Notes: a model not told the origin generated them from the letters alone. A stretch of DNA of 64,000 nucleotides from CADCWK01 sp035944555 (GCA_035944555.1 DASZAY010000005.1:47111-111110); one strand, 5' to 3'. Positions 43,212 to 52,279 are shown, counted from the stretch's first letter. A program made the numbers and translations.

Positions 43212-44921
43212 ATGACCGTGATTACCCCCGCCACCTCGGCCACCACGTCCCCTGCCCCCGCCTTCGACCGCTGGCTGGATGACGTCCTCGCCTTCCATTA
43301 CCGCCGGAACCCGGTGACCGCCACCTTCACCGGCATCCATGACCACGACCAGCTCCTCCCGGACTACTCCCCGGCGGCCAATGCCGCTGCGGAGGCCCGG
43401 ATGAGCGAACTGCTCGCCGACCTCGACGGCTTGCCGGACGAGCCACTGGACGAGGCCCGGCGTCACGACCGCGCGCTGGCCGAGGGCGCCCTGCGGCTCT
43501 GGCTGTGGGAGCACGGGTCGCAACACTTCCAGTTGGGCAATCCGTCCTTCTACACCGGCGAGGCGGTCTTCGCGGTGATGTCGCTGTTCCACCGGGACAG
43601 CGAGCCCGTCGCCGAACGGGCCGCGGCGGCCGAGGCGCGGATGCGGGCTCTGCCGACGTTCCTGGCGCAGGCGAGGACCAATGTCTCCGCCGCGCCGAAG
43701 GCGTGGACGGAGCGGGCCATCCGCGAGGCGCGTTCCGGGGTGGCGTACTTCGGCGAGGGATTCGGCCTGCTGATGGACGAGCGCGGCATCCGCACCGACG
43801 CCCTGGAGCAAGCTGCCGGGATCGCCGCCGATGCGCTGCGGGAGCACCTCACCTGGCTGGAGGGGACACTGTCCGGCAACACCAATGACCACTACAGCGC
43901 CGGACGGGAAGCGTTCGACCGCTACCTTCACCTCGGCCACCAGTTGCCCCGGGACAAGGATGCCGGCTGGGTGGAGCGCTTCGCTCGCGACCAACTTGCC
44001 CTCGCGACGGCCGAACTGGAGCGCCGTGCCGCGGAGACCGACCCGTCGCGTGACTGGCGACAGCAGCTCGCCGCGCTCGCCGACGACCACCCGTCGATCG
44101 GCGACTACTACGGGGCCTACACCACGACGTGGGAGGCAGCCAGGCGGGCAGGGATCGACGCCAACCTGGTGACCTGGCCGGACTTCCCGATCGAGTACGG
44201 CCCGTTCCCCAAGAGCGACCGCGCCGCCGCCGCGGGCCTGTACTACCTGTTCTATCGCTGTCCCGCGCCGCTGGGCCGCCCGGAAACCCACTATTACCGG
44301 GTCACCCCGATCGAGCCGGACATGCCGGAGGACGAGCAGACGGCGAAGCTCCGCGCGACCAACCATGCGGTGATCAAGCTCAACCACGTGATCCACCACG
44401 GCGGGCTGGGCCATCACGTCCAGAACTGGAACGGCTTCCGGGCGGACTCGCGGATCGGGCGACTGGCCGCGGTCGACGCGGCGTCACGGCTGGCGTGGTT
44501 CTGCGCGGGAACGCTGGTCGAGGGCTGGGCCTGCTACGCGACCGAGCTGATGGGCGAGCAGACCGATTTCCTCACCCTGGCCGAGGCGCTGTCCGAAGCC
44601 CAGGGGCGGGTCCGGATGTGCTGCCGCGCCATCGCGGACGTCGGCATCCATACCGGCGCGATGACGCTGGAGGACGCGGCGGCGTTCTACGAGCGGGAAG
44701 CCGGGATGACGGCCGCCGCGTCGATGGGCGAGGCCGTCAAGAATTCGATGTTCCCCGGCGCCGCGATGATGTACCTGGTCGGGCTGACCGGGATCTACGA
44801 CCTGCGCGCCGAGCTCATGGACCGTGAGGGCGACGACTTCTCCCTGCGCCGGTTCCATGATCGCTTTCTGTCCTACGGCGCCATCCCCGTCTCCCTGATC
44901 GCCGCGTCGATGACCGCCTGA
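43212..44921 (+). CDS. DUF885 family protein (predicted metallohydrolase)
   Basis: A 569-residue DUF885 protein. It opens with FDRWLDDVLAFHYRRNPVTATFTGIHDHD and has the core VIHHGGLGHHVQNWN and GTLVEGWACYATELM. In most DUF885 members the core reads HExxPGHH, so here the first Glu is replaced by His. Either this is a subfamily with its own active site or activity is changed. No signal peptide is visible. ATG 43212 has GGAGCTC upstream. Together with the peptidase at 34.7 kb it makes two distant relatives around the transporter operon. Confidence 0.85.
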   Translation: MTVITPATSATTSPAPAFDRWLDDVLAFHYRRNPVTATFTGIHDHDQLLPDYSPAANAAAEARMSELLADLDGLPDEPLDEARRHDRALAEGALRLWLWEHGSQHFQLGNPSFYTGEAVFAVMSLFHRDSEPVAERAAAAEARMRALPTFLAQARTNVSAAPKAWTERAIREARSGVAYFGEGFGLLMDERGIRTDALEQAAGIAADALREHLTWLEGTLSGNTNDHYSAGREAFDRYLHLGHQLPRDKDAGWVERFARDQLALATAELERRAAETDPSRDWRQQLAALADDHPSIGDYYGAYTTTWEAARRAGIDANLVTWPDFPIEYGPFPKSDRAAAAGLYYLFYRCPAPLGRPETHYYRVTPIEPDMPEDEQTAKLRATNHAVIKLNHVIHHGGLGHHVQNWNGFRADSRIGRLAAVDAASRLAWFCAGTLVEGWACYATELMGEQTDFLTLAEALSEAQGRVRMCCRAIADVGIHTGAMTLEDAAAFYEREAGMTAAASMGEAVKNSMFPGAAMMYLVGLTGIYDLRAELMDREGDDFSLRRFHDRFLSYGAIPVSLIAASMTA

Positions 44922-45021
44922 GCGCGAACCGGCACGAGTGCGAGACCGCCGGTGGTGGACCGGATCGTGAGTCGGAGGCAGGGACGACTACCATCGTTCG
45001 CCTATGAGGAGGAACGCACCG

Positions 45022-45234
45022 ATGAGTGACCGCACCGACCAGACCAATCACCAGGAATCGTCGTCCGGCCCCGAGGTTGAAGTGACTCCGGCGACGGCCA
45101 ATACCGATCCCGCGGTCACTGACGTCAACCCGGAGGGGCATCACAGTGCGACTGACGACCTGTCCGACCCCAACGAGCGCCCCCAGGTCGACGAGGATAT
45201 CGCCCGGGGACGGGGCCGCGAAGCCGGCTCCTGA
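45022..45234 (+). CDS. Small acidic hypothetical protein
   Basis: A 70-residue polar, probably disordered protein (MSDRTDQTNHQESSSG start, many Asp, Glu, Thr, Asn and no hydrophobic core). A clear GAGGAGG lies 9 bases before ATG 45022, and a terminator hairpin follows, which supports it being translated. No family is recognised. Confidence 0.6.
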   Translation: MSDRTDQTNHQESSSGPEVEVTPATANTDPAVTDVNPEGHHSATDDLSDPNERPQVDEDIARGRGREAGS

Positions 45235-45260
45235 CCCGATCCGACTCTGATCGCAGCAGA

Positions 45261-45310
45261 CACGTACGACGCCGGGGCTGCCTGTATTGGCAGCCCCGGC
45301 GTCGTACGTG
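45261..45310. terminator. Bidirectional 22-bp hairpin terminator
   Basis: A perfect 22-bp inverted repeat (45261-45282 with 45289-45310) around the loop TGTATT, located between the convergent small-protein and YggX-like genes. Confidence 0.85.
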
Positions 45311-45330
45311 TGGTCGGTCGTCGTGGAGAC

Positions 45331-45615
45331 CTAGCCCTGCCGGACGTCCTCGGGGACGAGGTTGGCCTCGGCCTGCGGCTCGGCGCCGCCGAAGAAGAAC
45401 TGCTCCTGCTGCTGGCGGAGGATCTGGCGGGCCTCCGGGTCAGCCGGGTTCAGGCCATAGTGGTTGATGAGGATCGTCAGCTGCGGCTTCCACTCGGCGT
45501 AGGCCTCGGCCGAGATGTTGTCATAGATCTTCTGGCCGAAGGCGCCGGGAAACGGCGGCTTCTCGAGGCCGGGCAACTCGCGTCCGAGCTTGGCGCACTG
45601 GACCATGCGTGTCAT
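45331..45615 (-). CDS. YggX-like Fe(II)-trafficking / oxidative damage protection protein
   Basis: A 94-residue protein matching the YggX layout: MTRMVQCAKLGRELPGLEKP, FPGAFGQKIYDNISAEAYAEW, LTILINHYGLNPADPEAR and a C-terminal acidic tail. In enterobacteria YggX protects iron-sulfur clusters and contains the N-terminal Cys seen here. ATG 45615 has AAGGA 6-7 bases upstream. Confidence 0.87.
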   Translation of the reverse strand: MTRMVQCAKLGRELPGLEKPPFPGAFGQKIYDNISAEAYAEWKPQLTILINHYGLNPADPEARQILRQQQEQFFFGGAEPQAEANLVPEDVRQG

Positions 45616-46272
45616 TGAGGTTCCTTGGCTGAATGGTGATGTCGATGACGCACCGGAAGACCGGCAGGCGATACGGGCAACCGTAGGGGAGCCCACCGGC
45701 GATGTCAAACCGCTCGCCTGTCCGGCGGCGGATCACTGGCCGGGTGGCATGGGCGGACGGGAACGGCTAGACTGCGCCGGCCCACCGTGACAAAGCGACA
45801 CGCAACTGCCGGCCCTGCCGTGCACACCACGCAGGAACCCGCGATTCGTACGCACAAGGTGGCCAGAGAACCGTTTTCCGACGGACGGCGTATCCTAGTC
45901 AGGCCGGGCAGTCACACCCGGGCCGTTCGCAACTGTCTGACCGGGTGCCGTGGCTGGAGGCCCTGTCGGATGGATCGGCCGGTACAACCGCGGCGACCAC
46001 ACCGGGGACATCGTCCTCGACCGGGGGATGGCTCTCCCGTGGTCCCGCCCAACGGGTCGCTCCGGCTGGGGAGCGGCACCGTCTCTGCCCCGCACGGCAG
46101 TCCCGACCGGAAGAACGGTCCGGGCGGCTCCGGGGCGCCCTGTCTTGCGTCCAGACCACCACCACCAGCCACGCGTGTCCGCCTGTCGCACCGCTCGCTG
46201 GTTGGTCCCATGCCCTGGCATGGTCCGTTCCTGCAGCCGGTGCCGGACACCGTGGCGCAGGAGCGGAGTGTC
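45616..46272 (+). other. Non-coding region / long leader before the SH3 wall protein
   Basis: These 657 bases have open frames in several readings but none with recognisable similarity, a consequence of high GC. A TATCCT -10-like box at 45891-45896 would give a leader of about 375 bases ahead of the wall-hydrolase-like gene. No known riboswitch consensus was recognised by eye. Confidence 0.4.
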
Positions 46273-47553
46273 ATGACCCATTCGTCCCCGGCTCTTACCC
46301 ACGACCCGGCGGCCAATCGCCGCCCCGAGCCGATCGCCATCGAGATCGTCGACACCGGCTCGTCCCCCCGCCTGCCCTTCCGTGGCGCCCGCGTCCTCCA
46401 CGTGTTCTGCGTGCTCGCGCTCGTCCTGTCCAGCGCGGCGTCCGTCCTCATCCCGGCGGGACGCACCATGGCCCAGACCGGTGGATCGACCATCACGACT
46501 GCGGCGACCGCTCTGAACCTGCGAACGGGTCCGGGAACGCAGTACCGCGTCCTGCTGGTCATCCCCACCCATGGGTCCGTTTCCGTTCACGGCAGTGGAG
46601 AGAACGGCTTCGTGCCGGTCTCGCACTACGGCATCTCCGGGTATGTCTCCGGGGACCTTCTCCGCAGCCGCAGCTACGACGAGCCCGTCGCGCCGGTGAC
46701 TGAGGAGCCGGTGGCCGAGGAGCCTGTCGTCGAGGAGCCTGTCGTCGAAACGCCACCGGCCACGTCGATCGGCACGGCGACCACCACGGCCTATCTGAAC
46801 CTACGCTCAGGACCGGGAATGGGCAACGGCGTGATCGCCGTCATCCCCGGTGGCGCGTCGGTCTCGCTTACCGGTCCCAGCCAGGATGGGTTTGCCCCGG
46901 TCACCTACGACGGCCAGCCAGGCTGGGTCGCGGAGCAGTACCTGACGACCGGCGATGGCAGCACGGACGAGGTCGTGCCCGACCCGATCGCTCCGCCAGT
47001 CAACCCGGACCCGGTGGTTCCCGAGACAGGCACGGCTCCGAGCGGCCAGATCTGGGCGACGAGCGCGGTCAATATCCGCTCCAGTGCAGACACCAGTTCC
47101 CCTGTCCTGACGGTCGTCTCGGCCGGCGCCACCCTGCTCGGCACGGGGCAGTCGCAGAACGGCTTCTGGTCGGTGAACTACAACGGCGTCGTCGGCTGGG
47201 CCTATGCCGCGCTGCTGACGACCGACGGCAGCAGCTACATCGACCCGCCGGCCACCAACCCGGGCCAGGACGGCGTCTACGGCGAGTCCGAGATCATCAA
47301 CATCATCTACGCCGCGGCCGACGCCTACGGCCAGCCGCGCGAGGACATGCTCCGCGTCGCGCGCTGCGAGTCCGTCCTCGACCCGAACGCGGTCAATCAG
47401 GCGGGCGGCTCCTACGGGCTGTTCCAGTTCCTGCCGGGCACCTGGGCGACGACCCCGTTCGCGCAGTACGACATCTTCGACCCGGTCGCCAACGCCAACG
47501 CGGCGGCGTGGATGTGGTCGGTCGGTCGGCGCAACGAGTGGGTCTGCCAGTAG
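46273..47553 (+). CDS. Exported protein with three SH3b domains and a transglycosylase-like domain
   Basis: A 426-residue cell-wall protein. A signal/anchor helix lies at about 40-63 (VLHVFCVLALVLSSAASVL). Three bacterial SH3 repeats follow at about 75-131 (ALNLRTGPGTQYRVL), 170-226 (YLNLRSGPGMGNGVI) and 260-316 (AVNIRSSADTSSPVL), separated by Pro/Glu-rich linkers. The C-terminal 85 residues (RCESVLDPNAVNQAGGSYGL, FQFLPGTW) form a lysozyme-like transglycosylase domain with Glu near 366. It likely binds and trims peptidoglycan. ATG 46273 has GGAG upstream; the upstream open frame is not homologous. Confidence 0.87.
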   Translation: MTHSSPALTHDPAANRRPEPIAIEIVDTGSSPRLPFRGARVLHVFCVLALVLSSAASVLIPAGRTMAQTGGSTITTAATALNLRTGPGTQYRVLLVIPTHGSVSVHGSGENGFVPVSHYGISGYVSGDLLRSRSYDEPVAPVTEEPVAEEPVVEEPVVETPPATSIGTATTTAYLNLRSGPGMGNGVIAVIPGGASVSLTGPSQDGFAPVTYDGQPGWVAEQYLTTGDGSTDEVVPDPIAPPVNPDPVVPETGTAPSGQIWATSAVNIRSSADTSSPVLTVVSAGATLLGTGQSQNGFWSVNYNGVVGWAYAALLTTDGSSYIDPPATNPGQDGVYGESEIINIIYAAADAYGQPREDMLRVARCESVLDPNAVNQAGGSYGLFQFLPGTWATTPFAQYDIFDPVANANAAAWMWSVGRRNEWVCQ

Positions 47554-47578
47554 CAGCGCCTCTCACTGACAACCGGTA

Positions 47579-47623
47579 ACACGGCAACGCCCCGGACCGA
47601 TCTGGTCCGGGGCGTTGCCGTGT
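47579..47623. terminator. Bidirectional 20-bp hairpin terminator
   Basis: A perfect 20-bp stem (47579-47598 with 47604-47623) and a GATCT loop, between the convergent SH3 protein and DinB-like genes. Confidence 0.85.
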
Positions 47624-47684
47624 GCCTTGCCTGCCCGGAAACGGGTCCGGTCCCGGTTGTCGTACCGGGCGTTCCAACGTCCGG

Positions 47685-48194
47685 CTACAGCGGCGGAGCG
47701 CCCAGCCCGCGCCGGATGTCGGCGATGTGCAACGCCCAGTGCTCGTACGTCTTGCTGGCGATCTCGTCCCCGACACTGCGACCGAGCCGCGAGACGAGGT
47801 CGCCACCGGGCTCGAACGCCTCGTCCGGCAGCGACTGGATCATCGCCATCAGTTCCTGCCGCGAGGTGCGCCAGGCCGCCACCACCATCCGCGGCTCGAG
47901 GGAGCGCATGCTCAGGACCGCTCCGTTGTTGAACGCGTCCAGCCCTCCCAACCCGTAGGCAGAGAGCGCCGGCCCCTTTCCCTGCGCGGCCCGGAGATCG
48001 ATCAGCACCAGCTGCTCATGGGCGATGCAGTGAGCCATCACGTCGCGAATGGACCAGTCGCCGACGACGGGGATCGCGGTCAGGTGGGAAACGGTCAGCC
48101 CCGTCAGCACCTGGTTGATCGCGACGTCGCCGGCGAGCAACTGGCGCAGCAGGACGGTCCGGGGGTGATCGGTCTCGGCGAAACGATTCGTCAT
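47685..48194 (-). CDS. DinB/YfiT-like (mycothiol-dependent-type) four-helix protein
   Basis: A 169-residue DinB-superfamily protein: LLAGDVAINQVLTGLTVSHL, GDWSIRDVMAHCIAHEQ (metal-binding His residues) and EHWALHIADIRRGLG at the end. DinB/MDMPI proteins are metal-dependent, often thiol-transferases; the actual reaction is unknown. ATG 48194 has GGAGA upstream. The lipid kinase gene is 75 bases upstream on the same strand. Confidence 0.82.
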   Translation of the reverse strand: MTNRFAETDHPRTVLLRQLLAGDVAINQVLTGLTVSHLTAIPVVGDWSIRDVMAHCIAHEQLVLIDLRAAQGKGPALSAYGLGGLDAFNNGAVLSMRSLEPRMVVAAWRTSRQELMAMIQSLPDEAFEPGGDLVSRLGRSVGDEIASKTYEHWALHIADIRRGLGAPPL

Positions 48195-48253
48195 CGTCGG
48201 GTCTCCATTCAGAGGCAGGTCTGGCTCAAGCGTGGTCGCTGGTGACTTCCGGA

Positions 48254-48357
48254 GCCTTGTCAGCAGGCTCATGGCCCGGCGGAGGGAGCGGGCTGACGAT
48301 CCGCAGCCTTGTCAGCAGGCTCATGGCCCGGCGGAGGGAGCGGGCTGACGATCCGCA
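48254..48357. repeat. Perfect 52-bp tandem duplication
   Basis: Bases 48254-48305 are repeated exactly as 48306-48357. The duplication overlaps the 3' end of the lipid kinase gene. Because 52 is not a multiple of 3, it shifts the reading frame of the last codons. Confidence 0.95.
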
Positions 48358-49357
48358 ACGCGGCGGGGACGACATCGAACGTGACCGGCGTCGTCCCCAG
48401 GTCGTGCGAATCGGCCCGGGCGGGCAACCGGGAGTGGCCTTCGACCCGCACCCGGGCCGAGCGGTACGTCTCCGCCTTGGGAGCAAAGGCCCGGCCACCG
48501 AAGGCGATGCTGCGGAAGTGCCGGAACAGCTCCCAGCGCGAAAAGCGGCGGAACAGCCGGACGTCGAACATCCCGTCCTCCAGGCTCGCACCCGGCGCGA
48601 CCGTGAAGCCGATGCCCGTGTATGGCCCGTTGGCGATCGCCACCATCAGCGCGCGGGAGGTGATGGTCCGGTTATCGAGGTGGATGATCATCCGGGCCGG
48701 GCGGTAGCGGAAGGCGACCCGGATGGCCGAGAACAACCCGCGCCAGTCGCCATCGCCGAACCGGTTTGCCTCACGGAAGATGACGGCGTTCATCCCGACC
48801 GACGCTGCCTCGAAGAACACCACGTCGCCGTCCTGCCCGGTCGCCCGGCCGACATCGATCACCCGGACCGAGTCCGCCGCCCGCGCATCGGCGATCGCCT
48901 GGGCGGCGTCGTGCAGGTCGCGCGGCAGATCGAGCATCCGGGCGATGTTCATCACGCTACCCAGCGGCAGGATGGCTAGGGCCGTGTCGGTGCCGAGGAG
49001 CTCCCGGGCGATCCCGCCGACGGTCCCGTCCCCGCCGGCCGCCACGACCGTCCCGAAGCCCCGGCGGACGGCGTCACGGGTCGCCGCCACGGCCTCGTCC
49101 TCCGACCCGGAGATGACCAGGTCGCGGCCGAGGCCGTGCTCGTCCATCAACTGACGGATGACATCTTCCGCATCATCGAGGTTGGTCGAGATGCCGGCCT
49201 TGCTGCCCGCGTGGGGGTTGAGGATCACCCGGACCCGCGGGTCCATCCCCTCACCCTGGCGGCGCGGCGCATCATCCTGGCCCGTCCCGGGCGGTCCGGA
49301 GTCGTGAGGGATGGCGCAATCGCCGGAATCCGGTTCGGCCGGCTCGTCGAGGGGCAT
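48269..49357 (-). CDS. Diacylglycerol kinase catalytic-domain protein (YegS/DgkB-like lipid kinase)
   Basis: A 362-residue lipid kinase: VRVILNPHAGSKAGI at the start of the fold, VVAAGGDGTVGGIARELLG (the GGDGT nucleotide-binding motif), LPLGSVMNIARML (replacing the usual LGTGNDFAR) and GMNAVIFREANR. The C-terminal double-barrel domain continues to about residue 335. The last residues ADRQPAPSAGP result from a 52-bp tandem duplication that shifted the frame; without it the protein would end PEVTSDHA. ATG 49357 (GGAG upstream) is chosen; ATG 49246 is possible. It follows the PAP2 gene by 31 bases, pairing a lipid kinase with a lipid phosphatase. Confidence 0.88.
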   Translation of the reverse strand: MPLDEPAEPDSGDCAIPHDSGPPGTGQDDAPRRQGEGMDPRVRVILNPHAGSKAGISTNLDDAEDVIRQLMDEHGLGRDLVISGSEDEAVAATRDAVRRGFGTVVAAGGDGTVGGIARELLGTDTALAILPLGSVMNIARMLDLPRDLHDAAQAIADARAADSVRVIDVGRATGQDGDVVFFEAASVGMNAVIFREANRFGDGDWRGLFSAIRVAFRYRPARMIIHLDNRTITSRALMVAIANGPYTGIGFTVAPGASLEDGMFDVRLFRRFSRWELFRHFRSIAFGGRAFAPKAETYRSARVRVEGHSRLPARADSHDLGTTPVTFDVVPAALRIVSPLPPPGHEPADKAADRQPAPSAGP

Positions 49358-49388
49358 TAACGAACTCCGGGTCAGGTCCGGGAGGGCG

Positions 49389-50201
49389 CTAGGCCAGCCC
49401 GGCGCGGCGGGCCTTGATGCGCCGGTAGAGGGTGGTCAGCCCGAGCAGGTAGCTCGTTCCCAGCAGGTACGAGGCGAGGACGTCGGTAAACCAGTGATGG
49501 CCGAGGTAGATCCGGCTCGGGCCGACCAGCGCGATCAATGCCGTGAACCCGGCGACGATCGCCCGGCGCAGCGCCCTGGGCCGGATCAGCGTCTCGGCGA
49601 GGAACGCGAGAAAGCCATAGACCCCGACGTAGCCGAGCACGTGGCCGCTAGGGAAGGACGTGCCGCCCAGGTTGGAGATCGCGACCCGGATCTCCGGCTG
49701 GTTGGGGCGCGGACGACGCATGAACTTCTTCACGACGAAGGAGATGCCGGTCGTGCCCCAGCCGGCGAACTGGAACGCGGCTTCCAGCCGCAGGCCGAAC
49801 ACCCACATCACCGCGGCCAGCACCGGTGGGATCAGCCGGCTCTGGGGCGGGAAGCCAGGCCAGGAGACGATCATCATCGTCCGCCGGATCCACGGCTTGC
49901 GCTGTCGCTGGACCCGCATCGTGATCGCCACGTCAGCGGCGGCGGTCCGCTGCTTCCGGACCAGCGCGAACAGCACGCCGAACAGCCCGAGCGCGACGAC
50001 GACGTAGGCGATGCCATGGCGTCCCCGGATCAGCGACTCGGCGACATCGACGGTCGCGTCATCGACCCGCCGGCGCTGCTTCTCGACTGCATCCTGCGCC
50101 TGCTTGGCGACGGTGTGGACGATCTCGACCGGCGGCTCGTTGAGGAGCGCGTCGCCAGGGGAAGGGCGGCGTCCGATCGGACGGGTGAGCAGACTGGCCA
50201 A
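49389..50201 (-). CDS. PAP2 family lipid phosphatase
   Basis: A 270-residue membrane phosphatase of the PAP2 family, dephosphorylating phosphatidate or undecaprenyl/related lipid phosphates. All three motifs are present: KKFMRRPRP, FPSGHVLG and SRIYLGHHWFTDV. Several membrane segments surround them. The start is a TTG at 50201 preceded by GGGAGAAG at 8 bases. It is co-transcribed with the lipid kinase gene. Confidence 0.92.
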   Translation of the reverse strand: MASLLTRPIGRRPSPGDALLNEPPVEIVHTVAKQAQDAVEKQRRRVDDATVDVAESLIRGRHGIAYVVVALGLFGVLFALVRKQRTAAADVAITMRVQRQRKPWIRRTMMIVSWPGFPPQSRLIPPVLAAVMWVFGLRLEAAFQFAGWGTTGISFVVKKFMRRPRPNQPEIRVAISNLGGTSFPSGHVLGYVGVYGFLAFLAETLIRPRALRRAIVAGFTALIALVGPSRIYLGHHWFTDVLASYLLGTSYLLGLTTLYRRIKARRAGLA

Positions 50202-50413
50202 GCGACACTTCTCCCGGGGTCATCGTTGCGTCATCGAGGGACCGCCCATGTCGGGCGGCCGGCACCGGGCCACTATACTGTCTGGACCCGTTCCCCCGGC
50301 TGCGGTCACGGTGCCGGCTCCCAGACGACCACGTTCCCGGCAGACCCGGCGACCAATCCACTGGCCGGACGACGACCGACCGGCCGCAGTTGGCCGTTGA
50401 GAGACCCGATCCC

Positions 50414-51361
50414 GTGATTGACACGCCAACCACGTCACAGCTCACAGGTGCGGGGCACGGGCCGGTGCAGGGTCACCCGCCCCGGGGCTTCGTTCCCGCG
50501 CCATCGGCGGCCAGGCCGCCAATCACCGGACCAGTCGGGCCAATGCCAATCACCGCGCCGCGTCCGGCATTCGCCTGGTTGCCGGGCGGGATCGTGACGG
50601 TGGCGTTGCTGGCGATCGCGGCCCTGTTCCTTGCGTTGCCCGGGACGATCGCGACCAAGGCCCACATCGCGCTGCACGGCCTCTGCGCCCAGACACCGGG
50701 CCACACGTTCGCCGTTGGCGGACTGCCCCTGCCGCTGGACGCCCGGATGATGGGGATCTACGGAGGGTTCGCCGTCGCGGCGGCATGGCTGGTCGCCCGG
50801 AGACGCCTGGCGGCGGCGGCGCTGCCCCGCTGGCCGGTCGGCCTCGTGCTGGTCGGCGGCATCGCCGTGATGGGTGTCGACGGGACCAACTCGCTGCTCC
50901 GCGATCTCGGGTTGCCGTACGGGTACGAGCCGCACAACCTGCTCCGCGTGGCGACCGGGGCGCTGGCCGGGGTCTCGCTGGCAGCGGCCCTGTGCTGGCT
51001 GGTCGCGAGCACGCTCTGGCGGACCCCACGGCAGCATGAGGCGGCCATCGGCTCGCTCGGGGAGTGGGTCCGGGTCGCCCTGGCCGCCGTCGGCCTGGTC
51101 TTCCTGGTCCCGCTGGCGCCGGGCTGGGCGTACGGTGTGGTCGCCGGTGCCCTGGTCATGGCCGGGCTGCTGGTCGTCGCGACCATCGCCCTGGTCGCGC
51201 TGCTGATGATCCGGCGACAGGAGGGCCTCTACGGCACCTTCGTCGAAGCCCGGCGTCCGGCCCTCTCGGCGCTCGTCACCGGGGTGCTCGCGATGGCGAT
51301 GATCAGTGGCGGCCGGCTGGCGCTGGAGTGGTGGTCGGGCCTGCCGCTACCCATCCACTAG
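50414..51361 (+). CDS. DUF2085 family membrane protein
   Basis: A 315-residue integral membrane protein. The DUF2085 core is visible as HGLCAQTPGHTFAVGGLPLP followed by LDARMMGIYGGF, with conserved Cys, Gln, Arg and Gly positions. About seven membrane segments are predicted, and the Pro-rich N-terminal 50 residues are cytosolic or disordered. The function is unknown. GTG 50414 is preferred over TTG 50390. A TATACT box at 50274-50279 may be the -10 of its promoter. It is divergent from the PAP2 gene. Confidence 0.8.
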   Translation: MIDTPTTSQLTGAGHGPVQGHPPRGFVPAPSAARPPITGPVGPMPITAPRPAFAWLPGGIVTVALLAIAALFLALPGTIATKAHIALHGLCAQTPGHTFAVGGLPLPLDARMMGIYGGFAVAAAWLVARRRLAAAALPRWPVGLVLVGGIAVMGVDGTNSLLRDLGLPYGYEPHNLLRVATGALAGVSLAAALCWLVASTLWRTPRQHEAAIGSLGEWVRVALAAVGLVFLVPLAPGWAYGVVAGALVMAGLLVVATIALVALLMIRRQEGLYGTFVEARRPALSALVTGVLAMAMISGGRLALEWWSGLPLPIH

Positions 51362-51526
51362 CCGCCCCGGTAAGCATCCGGTCGCCGCCGCCGATCAGGC
51401 AGCCGGACCGGGTCCGCCGCAGGGGCTCTGCTACACTGCCCCGCGAACAAAAACCGCCGATGTCGCGCCGTCCCCGCCGCCTGCCGGTTGACGCATCGCG
51501 ACCTTACCCCTCAGGGCCGCCCCCAG

Positions 51527-52279
51527 ATGCGCATCATCCGGAACCTCAACTACGTCAAGACCAAGCGGCGCAATGCGCGGCTGAGTGCGGTCGGTGGCTT
51601 CATCCTGCTGATGTCGACGTTCTTCCTCACGCTCAACCCGAACACCTTCATCTTCTCCTACATCCTCCTGATCTTCGGGTTCATCATCTTCTCCCAGGGC
51701 ATGCGCGACATCACCAAGTGGAGCCGGCCGGTCCGCAACGACCAGGTGCTGGACCGCAAGCTCGGCACGCTCGGCGATCAGTACACGCTGATCCACTACG
51801 CGAAGATCGGGCGCCGCGTCATCGAGCACATGCTCGTCTTCCCTGGCGGCGTGCTGGTCCTGACGGCCAAGGAGTATTTCGGCGAGGTCAACGTCAAGGG
51901 TCGCCGCTGGCGGCAGGGCGGATTCGGGCTGCGCCGCATCTTCGGGCTGAGCGGCCCGCAGTTGGGCAACCCGTCGATCGAGACCGATATGTCGCTCAGT
52001 GCCATTGAGAAGTATCTCGAGGCCGAGCAGTTCGAGACAGATCTCCGGGGCGCGATCGTGTTCGTGGACCCACGCACGACCATCGACGCCACGTTGCCCG
52101 ACTACCCGATCGTGCTGCCCGACGAGCTGACGAAGTTCGTCCAGGAAGAATCGGCTGATGAGCGCCTGACGCTGGCCGACCGGGCCCGGCTGGCCGAGCT
52201 GCTCGGCGGCGGTGGGACGGTGGAGAACGCGCCGACCTCGACTCGGCGTCGCCCGGTCAAGCGGCGGGCCAGCGCCTAG
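51527..52279 (+). CDS. Membrane protein with NERD-like domain
   Basis: A 250-residue protein with two membrane helices (ARLSAVGGFILLMSTFFL and FIFSYILLIFGFIIFSQG) and a soluble domain reading IGRRVIEHMLVFPGGVLVL then TAKEYFGEVNVKGRRW. This resembles NERD (nuclease-related) domains, but the expected catalytic Asp and Glu of D...ExK are Glu and Thr (the Lys remains), so nuclease activity is doubtful. The stop codon is directly followed by the holB start, so it is in the replication/RicT operon. The family assignment is tentative. Confidence 0.65.
   Translation: MRIIRNLNYVKTKRRNARLSAVGGFILLMSTFFLTLNPNTFIFSYILLIFGFIIFSQGMRDITKWSRPVRNDQVLDRKLGTLGDQYTLIHYAKIGRRVIEHMLVFPGGVLVLTAKEYFGEVNVKGRRWRQGGFGLRRIFGLSGPQLGNPSIETDMSLSAIEKYLEAEQFETDLRGAIVFVDPRTTIDATLPDYPIVLPDELTKFVQEESADERLTLADRARLAELLGGGGTVENAPTSTRRRPVKRRASA

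Noticed and set aside
45787..46272. An upstream extension of the SH3 protein frame
   Set aside because: Sequence is Arg/Pro-rich without similarity, and a plausible start with a ribosome site and signal helix occurs at 46273.
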